Shown here: piece by piece, positions 18,101 through 25,658 of the stretch
Layout of the letters: each line of letters starts with the position of its first letter
Numbering within the stretch: position 1 is the first letter of the stretch
DNA from: Flavobacterium plurextorum
GTDB lineage: Bacteria > Bacteroidota > Bacteroidia > Flavobacteriales > Flavobacteriaceae
Reading direction: 5' to 3'
DNA: 64,000 nt
NCBI RefSeq assembly: GCF_002217395.1
Contig: NZ_MUHD01000001.1
Coordinates: 44,442 to 108,441, forward strand
Position numbers and translations under genes: made by a program
Notes under the pieces: model-generated
Databases searched by the model: none
The model's input: only the letters and a program-made list of their open reading frames with translations
What the model was told of the DNA's origin: nothing

Positions 18101-18337
18101 AGTATAAGGAAATTTTTGTCCTGTTTGGAAGAAGAATCTTCCATCTAAATCTGTTACAACGCCATGCGTAGTGCCTTTTATGTTTATTGAAGCGCCAATA
18201 ACCGGCTCTTTTGTAATGGCATCTATTACTGTTCCTTCAAGTTTAGATTGGATCAGAGGTTTTGTCTCTTGTGCATTAATCCCTATGGAAATCAACAAAA
18301 TACACAACCATGTATATCTATTTAATATTTTTTTCAT
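15149..18337 (-). CDS. SusC/RagA family TonB-linked outer-membrane protein
   Basis: The 1062-residue protein has a signal peptide (about 1-22, ending GINAQ). A carboxypeptidase-D-like domain follows (about 32-110; GTVIDAITKEPVIGASINIKGT..GVVTDLDGRF). The TonB-box/plug region (about 110-235) shows VLSEVVVTALG, LAGKLAGVRITNSQGDMG, QPLFVVDGVPVDN and LKGPNAAALYGSRAAHGVV. A large beta-barrel ends in SLNVNLKF with the terminal aromatic residue expected of barrels. With the downstream SusD partner it would import a glycan or peptide using TonB energy. The gene is first in the operon and has a leader of about 380 nt. Confidence 0.95.
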   Translation of the reverse strand: MKKILNRYTWLCILLISIGINAQETKPLIQSKLEGTVIDAITKEPVIGASINIKGTTHGVVTDLDGRFFFQTGQKFPYTLVVSYLGYKKREVVVNQNSVIIDLTEEQNVLSEVVVTALGITKEKKSLGYTTQSLKNKDIADTKETNFLNSLAGKLAGVRITNSQGDMGSSRIIIRGETSIAGNNQPLFVVDGVPVDNSQLNSGGATRDFKNAISDLNPQDIETLTVLKGPNAAALYGSRAAHGVVLITTKSGKSQKGLGISVSSGITISQVATLPSFQNSFGQGSNGKFSYVDGKGGGINDGVDESWGPKLDGRLIPQFYSNGQAVPFVANPDNVRDFFNTGLTFDNSISVARSDDKSDFRLGINNQKQNGTVPNSEVNKTNFTINTNYQISKNVKVGVTGNYIVTDAPALPGGPMGARAAGVMLQFLWFGRQVDINQLRNNRDVNWNNSYYSNPYWNAYYNTTSQQRNRLIGDIHLDAKLADGLNFKFRTGVDYYNDRRKYQIKYGTNGTPFGSYAEDAYTVSESNTEGIFTYTKKLSDDFSLDALAGFNIRNHSDANNYQKAPRLAVPDLYTLNNSRDPLTSYNTLSKLRVYSAYASAQFGYKNYAFVNVTARNDWSSTLPSSNRSYFYPSINGSLVLSEALNLKSNTLDFLKLRGGWSEVGNDADPYQLSTVYNFQTAFDGNPIQTSSQKKLNENLKPETTRSTEVGVEASFWKNRLHFDAAYYNTNSFDQILEIKTTASSGYNSQLINAGKINNRGIEIQLDGTPIQTQDFKWNVGVNYSKNISKVEILDYDKQIQNYTIGSSGGVDVLASVGQAYGALYGTAYQRDASGNIVVGANGLPKADPQKKVLGHYTPDYLAGVTNTLTYKNIELSFLVDASVGGELFSGTNRTGNYTGVLAQTLPGRDAANGGLSYYYPSNNTANPKTLVAGGTAPSGVTVYDDGMIFKGVYADGTANNQVISAQEYYKASYNISEAYVYSSTFVKLREVKLAYNLNKSFVKKLGLEAASITAVGRNLFFIYKDAPNIDPETAFNTGNAQGLESLALPTTRSYSLNVNLKF

Positions 18338-18432
18338 TACTTTGTTTTAGTTTAATAAATAAGGTGAGCCGAAAACGGATTTACTCCATTATCGCTTTCC
18401 TTTTAAGAGATGAACAATTTCTTTAAGCTTCG

Positions 18433-18463
18433 CCATTTCTGCTGCAACAGAAATGGTTTTTTA
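18433..18463 (+). terminator. Plus-strand terminator-like hairpin inside susC leader
   Basis: CCATTTCTG (18433-18441) pairs perfectly with CAGAAATGG (18448-18456). TTTTTTATTTG follows on the plus strand. No plus-strand gene ends here, so it would stop an antisense transcript, or act as a leader hairpin for the susC mRNA. Confidence 0.5.
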
Positions 18464-18724
18464 TTTGCTGCACATTCGCTTTTTCATTTTTTTTATTTTG
18501 GATTACTATTATTTGAACTGATTTCACAAGAACTCGGCCCTAAAACTAAGGCTGTATCTTGATTAAAAAATTGGTATGAATTTGAGATTGAAGAATTGTT
18601 AATCGTGATAACCTTAAAACAGAAACTGTTTATTGGTTCTCCTCATATTCAAAAATGAAATATATTTGATAATCTTTAATCTTTGGGTGCCTCTTGCATT
18701 TTAAACTCTACTAATTTGATAGAA

Positions 18725-18754
18725 CAAAAGTATATTTTAAAATAGTAAACCCAA
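18725..18754 (-). promoter_or_regulatory. Promoter of susC/susD operon
   Basis: On the minus strand, TTG (18754-18752), 19 nt, then TACTTTTG (18732-18725) match the Bacteroidetes consensus TTG-N(17-23)-TAnnTTTG. It implies a 5' leader of about 380 nt. Confidence 0.6.
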
Positions 18755-18943
18755 AATTTTAATTGCTTTTTTTACAAAAGAAATGTTAACTCTATTGAAT
18801 AAGAATATTTAACTCACTAAACACAAGTAATTTAAGGTGTTTCATATTTTCTTATTGAGTGTAAGATTTTTTTTAAACCAACAGTCTAAAATTAGAAATA
18901 GCAGTAGGTTTTAAAGGAATTATCAAAATAATAAAACGTATTA

Positions 18944-18977
18944 AAACAAAAAAACCTCCAAAATGATCATTTTGGAG
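18944..18977 (-). terminator. Second terminator downstream of SIMPL gene
   Basis: A perfect palindrome, CTCCAAAATGA with TCATTTTGGAG (18956-18977), is followed by a T-rich run on the minus strand. Confidence 0.7.
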
Positions 18978-19079
18978 ATTCAGTATTTCTAAAATTTTAA
19001 TTAGGAGTTATGACTTAGCAAACAAGAATAAGATAAAACTCATTAGAAGGAATCTAAAATCAAGATCAAAAAAATCAGG

Positions 19080-19125
19080 CAAAAAAAAAAATCCAAATCC
19101 CAATTTTACATTGGAATTTGGATTT
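19080..19125 (-). terminator. Terminator of SIMPL-domain gene
   Basis: AAATCCAAATCCCAAT (19089-19104) pairs with ATTGGAATTTGGATTT (19110-19125) with one mismatch. An 11-nt T-run follows on the minus strand, just past the stop codon at 19147. Confidence 0.85.
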
Positions 19126-19146
19126 TATATTGATCTTTTATAAGTC

Positions 19147-19839
19147 TTAGTCTAAAACAAAACTCACGCTGACATTTGCTGTAACTTCGATTTCTCCAAT
19201 TGCTAAAGTTTCATTTGAAGCACCTGCAGAATCCATTGCTTCTGCTGATTTCATTGCTGCATACATTGGTCTTGGGTAATACACCTGAGAGTTATCAGAA
19301 ATTGTAAAAGCTTTACCCACTTTTTGTCCTAAAACAGAAACATAATCTTCTGCTTTTGCTTTAGCATCTTTCATCGCAAGTTTACGAGCTTCTGATTGAA
19401 GTTGTACTAATTTAGAAGTTTCAAAAGAAACTTTGTCTAAACGATTAATTCCCTGCTGCACTAAACCTTCCATTAATTCATCATATTTTGATAAATCTTT
19501 CAATACAATTTCAACAGTTTGTGTTGCATTATAACTAGTTTTCTTTTTCTCGTAGTCGTATTGCGGATTTAACGCCACTTGTTTTGTTTTGAAATCAGCT
19601 GTTGGCACATTCATTTTTTTGATGAATTTTAAAACAGCATCCATTTTTTCGTCATTTTGCTTTTTAACATCTTTAGCATTATTCCCTTTTGTTTCAACAG
19701 TAGCTGAAATACAAACCTGATCAGGGGCTACTTTTACTTTTCCTTCACCGTTTACATTGATTTGAGGAATTTGCTTTGTTTCTTGAGCGTAAGACATAGT
19801 CATAAACATGATTGTTAAAAATAATACTACTTTCTTCAT
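19147..19839 (-). CDS. SIMPL domain-containing secreted protein (DUF541)
   Basis: The 230-residue protein has a signal peptide (about 1-18, MKKVVLFLTIMFMTMSYAQ). The SIMPL/DUF541 domain covers nearly all the rest: INVNGEGKVKVAPDQVCISATVETKG at the start, the lysine-rich KDVKKQNDEKMDAVLKFIKK, a LNPQYDYEKKKT strand and IEVTANVSVSF at the end. Related proteins include periplasmic YggE, linked to oxidative-stress tolerance, but no precise activity is known. The gene follows the rhomboid gene by about 50 bp and may be co-transcribed with it. Confidence 0.9.
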   Translation of the reverse strand: MKKVVLFLTIMFMTMSYAQETKQIPQINVNGEGKVKVAPDQVCISATVETKGNNAKDVKKQNDEKMDAVLKFIKKMNVPTADFKTKQVALNPQYDYEKKKTSYNATQTVEIVLKDLSKYDELMEGLVQQGINRLDKVSFETSKLVQLQSEARKLAMKDAKAKAEDYVSVLGQKVGKAFTISDNSQVYYPRPMYAAMKSAEAMDSAGASNETLAIGEIEVTANVSVSFVLD

Positions 19840-19892
19840 TTTTGTTATATTTAAGTTATTTGAAATTGATCTTTCAAAAGTTGTGCCAGTCC

Positions 19893-20531
19893 TTACAGCT
19901 TGCCCATTTTTGCCATACCAAAAAGTATCAAAATAGGAATTGCCAACAAAATAACCATTAAACTATGATCTACAATTAATGAAGGTTCTTTTATCAATGT
20001 AATTACATAACCGCCTATGGCACCGCCAAAATGCGCCGTATGTCCAATATTGTCATTTTTGGCACGCATTCCATAAATCGAATACAATAAATATAAAATT
20101 CCAAAAAGATACGCCGGCATTGGAATAACAAAAAATATTCCGAGCATCATATCTGGCTGCAATAAAATAGCCGAATACAAAACGCCAGTAACCGCACCCG
20201 AAGCTCCTACTGCGCGATAATTATAATCGTTTTTATGAAACAGCATCGTAAGCAGACTGCCAAAAATCAAACTTCCAAAATAAACTAAAACAAAAGAAAA
20301 TGTTCCAAGCCATTGCAAAACAACCGGCGCAAAAAACCAAAGTGTAAGCATATTAAAAATTAAATGCATCATATCGACATGCAAAAAACCAGATGACAAC
20401 ATTCGTATCTGTTCTCCAGCTCTAATACTTCCTACATGAAATTCGTATTTTCTAAAAAAAGAAAGGTCATTAAATCCTTTATAGCTAATTAGTACATTCG
20501 CTACAATAATTCCAATCAAAATGGTATTCAT
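19893..20531 (-). CDS. Rhomboid-family intramembrane serine protease
   Basis: The start is taken as the ATG at 20531 (MNTILIGIIVANVL), giving 212 residues. A TTG two codons earlier is in frame but not needed. Six hydrophobic segments are visible. Catalytic residues fit the family: Ser in RAVGASGAVTG and His in GHTAHFGGAIGGY, plus HVDMMHLIFNMLTLWFF in the HxxxN region. Rhomboids cleave transmembrane substrates within the inner membrane. The substrate is unknown. Confidence 0.9.
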   Translation of the reverse strand: MNTILIGIIVANVLISYKGFNDLSFFRKYEFHVGSIRAGEQIRMLSSGFLHVDMMHLIFNMLTLWFFAPVVLQWLGTFSFVLVYFGSLIFGSLLTMLFHKNDYNYRAVGASGAVTGVLYSAILLQPDMMLGIFFVIPMPAYLFGILYLLYSIYGMRAKNDNIGHTAHFGGAIGGYVITLIKEPSLIVDHSLMVILLAIPILILFGMAKMGKL

Positions 20532-20621
20532 AAACAATATTTAATATGAAATGTAAATATAGTCATTCTCAGAGATAACTCCGTCACAAACCAAAATATC
20601 GATGGTTATTCATTTTTAAAT

Positions 20622-20629
20622 TATATTTG
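20622..20629 (+). promoter_or_regulatory. -7 box of lpxL-like gene
   Basis: TATATTTG matches TAnnTTTG and lies 15 nt before the ATG at 20644. No good TTG is found at the usual -33 distance. Confidence 0.45.
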
Positions 20630-20643
20630 TAAAAAAATATTAC

Positions 20644-21519
20644 ATGCAATTTATCGTTTATATACTGGCCTATCCTTTACTTTGGCTTATCTCTATACTT
20701 CCTTTTCGACTATTTTATTTACTATCAGATTGTATCTTCTTTTTGATATACTATGTTGTAGGTTACAGACGAAAAGTGGTCAAAGCGAATTTAGCGCTTA
20801 CTTTACCGCATTTGAGCGATGAAGAACGAAAAAAAATCGAGAAAAAATTCTATCAACATATGTGTGATATGTTTCTCGAGATGATTAAAACAATGAGTAT
20901 TTCAGCTGATGAAATGGAAAAAAGATTTACGGTAACTAATCTTGATCTCGTTCATGAATATGCTGAAAGAGGGAAAAGTGTTATTTTGGTAGCTTCACAT
21001 TATGCCAGCTACGAATGGCTTTTAACTATTAATCGTAAAATTGCTTTTCAGGGAGTTGCCGTTTATAAAAAAGTTGCCAATCCTTATTTTGATAAATTGG
21101 TGCGAAAAATACGTTCTAAATACGATACAGAATTAGTTGAAACCAAAAAGGCAATTCCAACGATGGCACAAAATCAACGTGACGGAATTTTAAGCATGTA
21201 CGGTTTAGCAAGTGATCAATCGCCAAAATTGGATCGTATTTTTCATTCCATGAAATTTATGGGAATTGAAGTTCCTGTACATACCGGCGCCGAAATGCTG
21301 GCTAAAAAATATGATTTAAGTGTGATTTTTGTAAAAGTAAATAAAATAGCAAGAGGCTATTATGAAGCTACTTTTGTATCACTTGCTGATAATCCAAACG
21401 ACTATGAAAATTTTGAAATAACTGAAAAGTATTTGAAAGAAGTTGAAAAACAAATATATGAAGCTCCTGAATATTATTTATGGACGCATAAAAGATGGAA
21501 ACACAGAATTGAGAAATAA
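20644..21519 (+). CDS. Lysophospholipid / lipid A acyltransferase (LpxL/HtrB family)
   Basis: The 291-residue protein has a hydrophobic N-terminus (about 1-42) as inner-membrane anchor and the acyltransferase core. The catalytic HX4(D/E) motif is seen as HYASYEW (His at about 120). The family-typical YRRKVVKANLALTLPHLSDEER precedes it, and YYLWTHKRWKHR closes the protein. LpxL/HtrB enzymes add secondary acyl chains to the lipid A precursor on the cytoplasmic face. It is a monocistronic gene with its own -7 box and a shared convergent terminator with glmM. Confidence 0.9.
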   Translation: MQFIVYILAYPLLWLISILPFRLFYLLSDCIFFLIYYVVGYRRKVVKANLALTLPHLSDEERKKIEKKFYQHMCDMFLEMIKTMSISADEMEKRFTVTNLDLVHEYAERGKSVILVASHYASYEWLLTINRKIAFQGVAVYKKVANPYFDKLVRKIRSKYDTELVETKKAIPTMAQNQRDGILSMYGLASDQSPKLDRIFHSMKFMGIEVPVHTGAEMLAKKYDLSVIFVKVNKIARGYYEATFVSLADNPNDYENFEITEKYLKEVEKQIYEAPEYYLWTHKRWKHRIEK

Positions 21520-21550
21520 TTCTAAATACATCTCAAATTAAAGCATAAAA

Positions 21551-21590
21551 AAACACCTCTTTCTAAATAAATGAAAGAGGTGTTTTTTTT
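21551..21590. terminator. Bidirectional terminator between lpxL-like gene and glmM
   Basis: AAACACCTCTTTC pairs perfectly with GAAAGAGGTGTTT. There is an A-run on the left and a T-run on the right, so it serves both converging genes. Confidence 0.9.
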
Positions 21591-21602
21591 TATACTCCGA
21601 AA

Positions 21603-22991
21603 TTAAATTCCAGCGATTTCTTTTATTTCATCAATAATTCGAAGAGCTAAAACATCAGCTTCTTTTTGTGAAGGCGCTTCAGTATAAATTCGGATAATTG
21701 GTTCTGTATTCGATTTTCTTAAATGTACCCATTCCGTTGCAAAATCAATCTTTACACCGTCGATTGTAGAAATATCTTCGTTTTTATATTTCTCAGTCAT
21801 AGCAGTCAAAATCGCATCAACATCAATCTGCGGTGTCAATTCAATTTTGTTTTTACTCATATAATACTCCGGATAAGAAGCTCTCAATGCCGAAACAGAT
21901 ATCTTTTTGTTTGCCAAATGAGTTAAAAACAAAGCAACTCCAACCAAACTATCTCTTCCGTAATGCAATTCAGGATAAATAATTCCGCCATTACCTTCAC
22001 CGCCAATAATTGCGTTATTTTTTTTCATTAATTCAACCACATTCACTTCACCTACAGCACTTGCTTCATAGTTTCCATTATGTGCTTTTGTCACATCGCG
22101 TAAAGCACGAGACGATGACATATTCGAAACTGTATTTCCAGGAGTTTTACTCAAAACATAATCAGCACAAGCGACCAAAGTATATTCTTCACCAAACATT
22201 TCACCATCTTCACTGATAAAAGCCAAACGATCAACATCCGGATCAACTACAACACCTAAATGCGCTTTTTCTTTCACCACTAATTCTGAAATATCAGTCA
22301 AGTGTTCTTTTAAAGGCTCAGGATTATGAGGAAAATGTCCGTTTGGTTCACAGTATAATTTTACTACTTCCACTCCCATTAATTCTAATAGTTTTGGAAT
22401 AATAATTCCTCCAGATGAATTTACTCCATCGACAACTACTTTAAATTTTGCCGCTTTTACAGCTTCAACATCAACCAAAGGCAAATTTAAAACCTCGTCG
22501 ATATGAATATCCATGTAAGCATCATTTGGTGTAATCTCGCCTAAATTATCAACATCCGAAAAATCGAAAGCTTCAGCTTCAGCAATTTCAAGAATTTTTG
22601 CTCCTTCTGCTCCGCTTAAAAACTCACCTTTTTCATTCAATAATTTTAAAGCATTCCATTGTTTTGGATTATGAGAAGCCGTTAAAATAATTCCGCCGTC
22701 TGCCTTTTCAAGCGGAACAGCTACTTCAACAGTTGGTGTAGTCGAAAGACCAAGATCGATCACATTAATTCCTAAACCGATTAAAGTATTTACAACAAGA
22801 TTATGAATCATTGGTCCAGAAATTCTGGCATCGCGACCAATTACAACAGTTAATTTTTCTTTTGAAGTATTGTTTTTTAGAAAAGTACCGTAAGCCGATG
22901 CAAATTTTACTGCATCAACAGGAGTCAGGTTATCTCCTACTTTTCCTCCAATTGTTCCTCGTATTCCTGAAATTGATTTTATTAAAGTCAT
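21603..22991 (-). CDS. glmM: Phosphoglucosamine mutase
   Basis: The 462-residue alpha-D-phosphohexomutase begins MTLIKSISGIRGTIGGKVGDNLTP. The phosphoserine loop is GGIILTASHNPKQWNALK, the metal loop is VVDPDVDRLAFI, the sugar-binding loop is GGEGNGGIIYPELH and the phosphate-binding RKSNTEPIIRIYTEA is at the C-terminus. GlmM converts glucosamine-6-phosphate to glucosamine-1-phosphate for UDP-GlcNAc, peptidoglycan and LPS. Phosphomannomutase activity cannot be fully excluded by eye; the GlmM assignment follows the usual annotation of this SGIRGT type in Bacteroidetes. Confidence 0.88.
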   Translation of the reverse strand: MTLIKSISGIRGTIGGKVGDNLTPVDAVKFASAYGTFLKNNTSKEKLTVVIGRDARISGPMIHNLVVNTLIGLGINVIDLGLSTTPTVEVAVPLEKADGGIILTASHNPKQWNALKLLNEKGEFLSGAEGAKILEIAEAEAFDFSDVDNLGEITPNDAYMDIHIDEVLNLPLVDVEAVKAAKFKVVVDGVNSSGGIIIPKLLELMGVEVVKLYCEPNGHFPHNPEPLKEHLTDISELVVKEKAHLGVVVDPDVDRLAFISEDGEMFGEEYTLVACADYVLSKTPGNTVSNMSSSRALRDVTKAHNGNYEASAVGEVNVVELMKKNNAIIGGEGNGGIIYPELHYGRDSLVGVALFLTHLANKKISVSALRASYPEYYMSKNKIELTPQIDVDAILTAMTEKYKNEDISTIDGVKIDFATEWVHLRKSNTEPIIRIYTEAPSQKEADVLALRIIDEIKEIAGI

Positions 22992-23017
22992 TTTTCTGCG
23001 TTATGGTTATTTTATTA

Positions 23018-23025
23018 CAAATATA
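23018..23025 (-). promoter_or_regulatory. -7 box of glmM
   Basis: TATATTTG on the minus strand matches TAnnTTTG and lies about 27 nt before the ATG at 22991. Confidence 0.4.
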
Positions 23026-23034
23026 GAAAAGTTA

Positions 23035-23260
23035 CTAAGGTTCTAAGTTGCCAATATGCTAAGATTTTTTAAATACTATAAAATTTTAGTAAAATAACAT
23101 CTCAAATTAATAAGCGCAGCTAATGTCGCAGGCTCTTAAGAAGCCAAGGTTTCTAAAGTGATATAACCTTATCATAAAATGTCGGACAATTTTATAACAA
23201 AATCATTTAAAAAAGTTTTTATACTTTTACAAGAGCGAACTTAGCGCCTTAGAACCTTAG
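23035..23260. repeat. Intergenic element bounded by 13-bp inverted repeats
   Basis: CTAAGGTTCTAAG (23035-23047) and CTTAGAACCTTAG (23248-23260) are perfect inverted repeats enclosing about 200 bp of AT-rich non-coding DNA. Partial pairing continues inward. The element fills almost the whole gap between the divergent glmM and ACP phosphodiesterase genes. Confidence 0.6.
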
Positions 23261-23273
23261 CACCTCACAAAAA

Positions 23274-23858
23274 ATGAACTTCCTAGCCCACATATATCTT
23301 TCTGGCGAAAATGATTTAATCAAAATTGGCAATTTTATGGCCGATGGCATTCGTGGGAAACAATTTGAGCATTTTCCTGAAGATGTGCAAAAAGGAATTC
23401 TTCTGCATAGATTTATCGATACTTATACAGATTCTCATGATACATTCAGGCAAAGCACCAAAAGACTGCATGAAAAGTACCATCATTATTCGGGAGTAAT
23501 TGTTGATATTGTATATGATCATTTTTTAGCTAAAAATTGGAGCAATTATTCAGATGAAAAACTGGAAGATTTTACCAATAGATTTTACAACTCACTTCAT
23601 ACCAACTACGACATTCTAACTGAAAAAACACAGGGTTTAATGCCTTATATGATTGAGAGAAATTGGCTTTTAAGCTATAAAACCGTCGACGGCATTCATC
23701 AGATTTTAACTCAAATGGATCGAAGATCAAAAAATGTGTCTAAAATGCAGTTTGCAAGTGAAGAATTAGTAGAATTTTATACCGAATTTGAACAGGAATT
23801 CACTAGTTTTTTTGAAGAGATTCAGCAGCAGGCAAAACAAAAATTACTTTCATTATAA
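23274..23858 (+). CDS. Acyl carrier protein phosphodiesterase (AcpH-like)
   Basis: The 194-residue protein matches the ACP phosphodiesterase/DUF479 family: MNFLAHIYLSG...IGNFMADGIRG, GILLHRFIDTYTDSHD, and the metal-binding IVDIVYDHFLAKNW. It is expected to remove the phosphopantetheine arm of acyl carrier protein. Length agrees with the family (about 190-200). It is followed 34 bp later by the gamma-glutamyltransferase gene on the same strand. Confidence 0.85.
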   Translation: MNFLAHIYLSGENDLIKIGNFMADGIRGKQFEHFPEDVQKGILLHRFIDTYTDSHDTFRQSTKRLHEKYHHYSGVIVDIVYDHFLAKNWSNYSDEKLEDFTNRFYNSLHTNYDILTEKTQGLMPYMIERNWLLSYKTVDGIHQILTQMDRRSKNVSKMQFASEELVEFYTEFEQEFTSFFEEIQQQAKQKLLSL

Positions 23859-23892
23859 AATCAAATTGATCTTATAAAACTCTTATTAAATC

Positions 23893-25572
23893 ATGAAAAA
23901 AATCACCTTTATACTCTATTTCATTTCTATTTGCAGTTTTGCGCAAACTTCAAAACAAACGGGATTAGTCGTTTCAAAAGCTATGGTAGTTTCTGCTCGC
24001 GAAGAAGCTTCAAAAATAGGCGCAGCAATTATGAAAAAAGGAGGAAACGCTTTTGATGCTATGGCCGCAACTGAACTTGCGCTGGCAGTTGCATATCCGT
24101 ATGCTGGAAATATTGGCGGAGGAGGTTTTATGGTTTATCGCAAAGCAAATGGTGAAGTTGGAAGCTTGGATTATCGCGAAAAAGCACCTCTCGCTGCAAC
24201 AAAAGATATGTTTCTAGACAAAGATGGAAATGTTATAAAAGGCAAAAGTACCGAAACTGCTTTAGCAATTGGTGTACCAGGAACTATAGCCGGAGTATTT
24301 GCTGTACATAAAAAACTAGGTTCTCTGCCTATATCTGAAATTTTAAAGCCAGTAATTGCTTTAGCAGAAAAAGGTGTCATAGTAACTCAAAAACAACAAA
24401 AACAGCTTGAAGCTTATCATGATGCCATTGTAAAAGCAAATGGACCAAATACGCTTATGGCGAAAGAATTTAAAGAAAAAGATACCATCAAATATCCTGC
24501 ACTTGCAAATACGCTGAAACGAATTTTGAAAAATGGAAAAGACGAGTTCTATAAAGGAAAAACGGCCCAAATATTAGTAGATTATATTCAGAAAAACGGC
24601 GGTATTATCACACTTAAAGATTTAGCAAGTTATGAAGCGAAATGGAGAAAGCCATTGCAATTTAATTATAAGGAATTAAAAATTACTTCAATGTCACCGC
24701 CAAGCAGCGGCGGAATTTGTCTGGCACAAATTATGAAAATGATTGCTCCTTATGACTTGTCAAAAATGGGACACAATTCTGAGAAGGCCATTCAGGTAAT
24801 TGTAGAAGCCGAAAGAAGAGCTTATGCTGATAGAAGTCAATTTTTAGGAGATCCTGATTTTGTAAAAATACCTGTTAAGGAACTTTTAGCTGATTCGTAT
24901 TTAAAAGAGCGTATGTCGACTTTTAGTTTTGACAAAGCTAGTTTATCATCAGAAATAAGAGAAGGAGAAATTAAGTACAGCGAAAGCACCGAAACGACAC
25001 ATTACTCTATTGTAGATCAATTTGGGAATGCTGTTGCTGCAACCACAACTATAAACGATGGCTTTGGATCAAAATACTATTGCGACGAATTAGGCTTTTT
25101 CTTAAATAATGAAATGGATGATTTTAGTGCAAAACCTGGATCACCAAATATGTTTGGATTAGTTGGAAATGATGCCAATAGTATTGCACCGCAAAAACGA
25201 ATGCTGAGTTCAATGACTCCAACCATTGTTGAGAAAAACGGAAAATTATTTATGGTTGTAGGAACGCCCGGCGGTTCTACTATTATAACTTCTGTATTGC
25301 AAACTATTCTAAATGTTTACGAGTTTGGTTTGGGTATGCAAGAGGCTGTAAATGCACCACGTTTTCATCATCAATGGCTTCCAGATATTGTTACTTTTGA
25401 GCCTCACACTTTCAGCACAAAAGCATTCGAAAACTTAACTGCTAAAGGTTATCTGATTAATGAAAAAACAACTCCTGTAATTGGCAAAGTTGATGCTATT
25501 TTGGTTTTACCAAATAAAAAACTTGAAGGAGGCGCAGATTTTAGAGGAGATGATAAAGCCGCTGGTTTTTAG
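23893..25572 (+). CDS. ggt: Gamma-glutamyltransferase
   Basis: The 559-residue proenzyme has a signal peptide (about 1-18, ending CSFAQ), so it should be periplasmic or exported. Family motifs are GGNAFDAMAATELALAV, GNIGGGGFMVYR, SLDYREKAP and SPPSSGGICLAQ. The autocatalytic cleavage and nucleophile site is ESTETTHYSIVD, with Thr369 as predicted nucleophile. The small subunit contains GFGSKY, PQKRMLSSMTPTIV and GTPGGSTIITSVLQ. It hydrolyses or transfers gamma-glutamyl groups, mainly from glutathione-type peptides. Confidence 0.93.
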   Translation: MKKITFILYFISICSFAQTSKQTGLVVSKAMVVSAREEASKIGAAIMKKGGNAFDAMAATELALAVAYPYAGNIGGGGFMVYRKANGEVGSLDYREKAPLAATKDMFLDKDGNVIKGKSTETALAIGVPGTIAGVFAVHKKLGSLPISEILKPVIALAEKGVIVTQKQQKQLEAYHDAIVKANGPNTLMAKEFKEKDTIKYPALANTLKRILKNGKDEFYKGKTAQILVDYIQKNGGIITLKDLASYEAKWRKPLQFNYKELKITSMSPPSSGGICLAQIMKMIAPYDLSKMGHNSEKAIQVIVEAERRAYADRSQFLGDPDFVKIPVKELLADSYLKERMSTFSFDKASLSSEIREGEIKYSESTETTHYSIVDQFGNAVAATTTINDGFGSKYYCDELGFFLNNEMDDFSAKPGSPNMFGLVGNDANSIAPQKRMLSSMTPTIVEKNGKLFMVVGTPGGSTIITSVLQTILNVYEFGLGMQEAVNAPRFHHQWLPDIVTFEPHTFSTKAFENLTAKGYLINEKTTPVIGKVDAILVLPNKKLEGGADFRGDDKAAGF

Positions 25573-25658
25573 CCTGAAAAAGATTTAAGCAGAAAGATTA
25601 TGCAAATTTGAATGTTTAAAACTAAATTTGCACCTCACCTGAAATTTTAAAAAAAATA

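Larger units (their letters stand above)
18338..19146. other. 809-bp intergenic region: susC leader and two terminators
   Basis: The stretch contains the long susC leader (18338 to about 18718), an inward hairpin-plus-T-run on the plus strand (18433-18463), a consensus promoter (18725-18754) and two minus-strand terminators (18944-18977 and 19080-19125). About 100 nt between the two terminators shows no clear gene. Confidence 0.6.
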
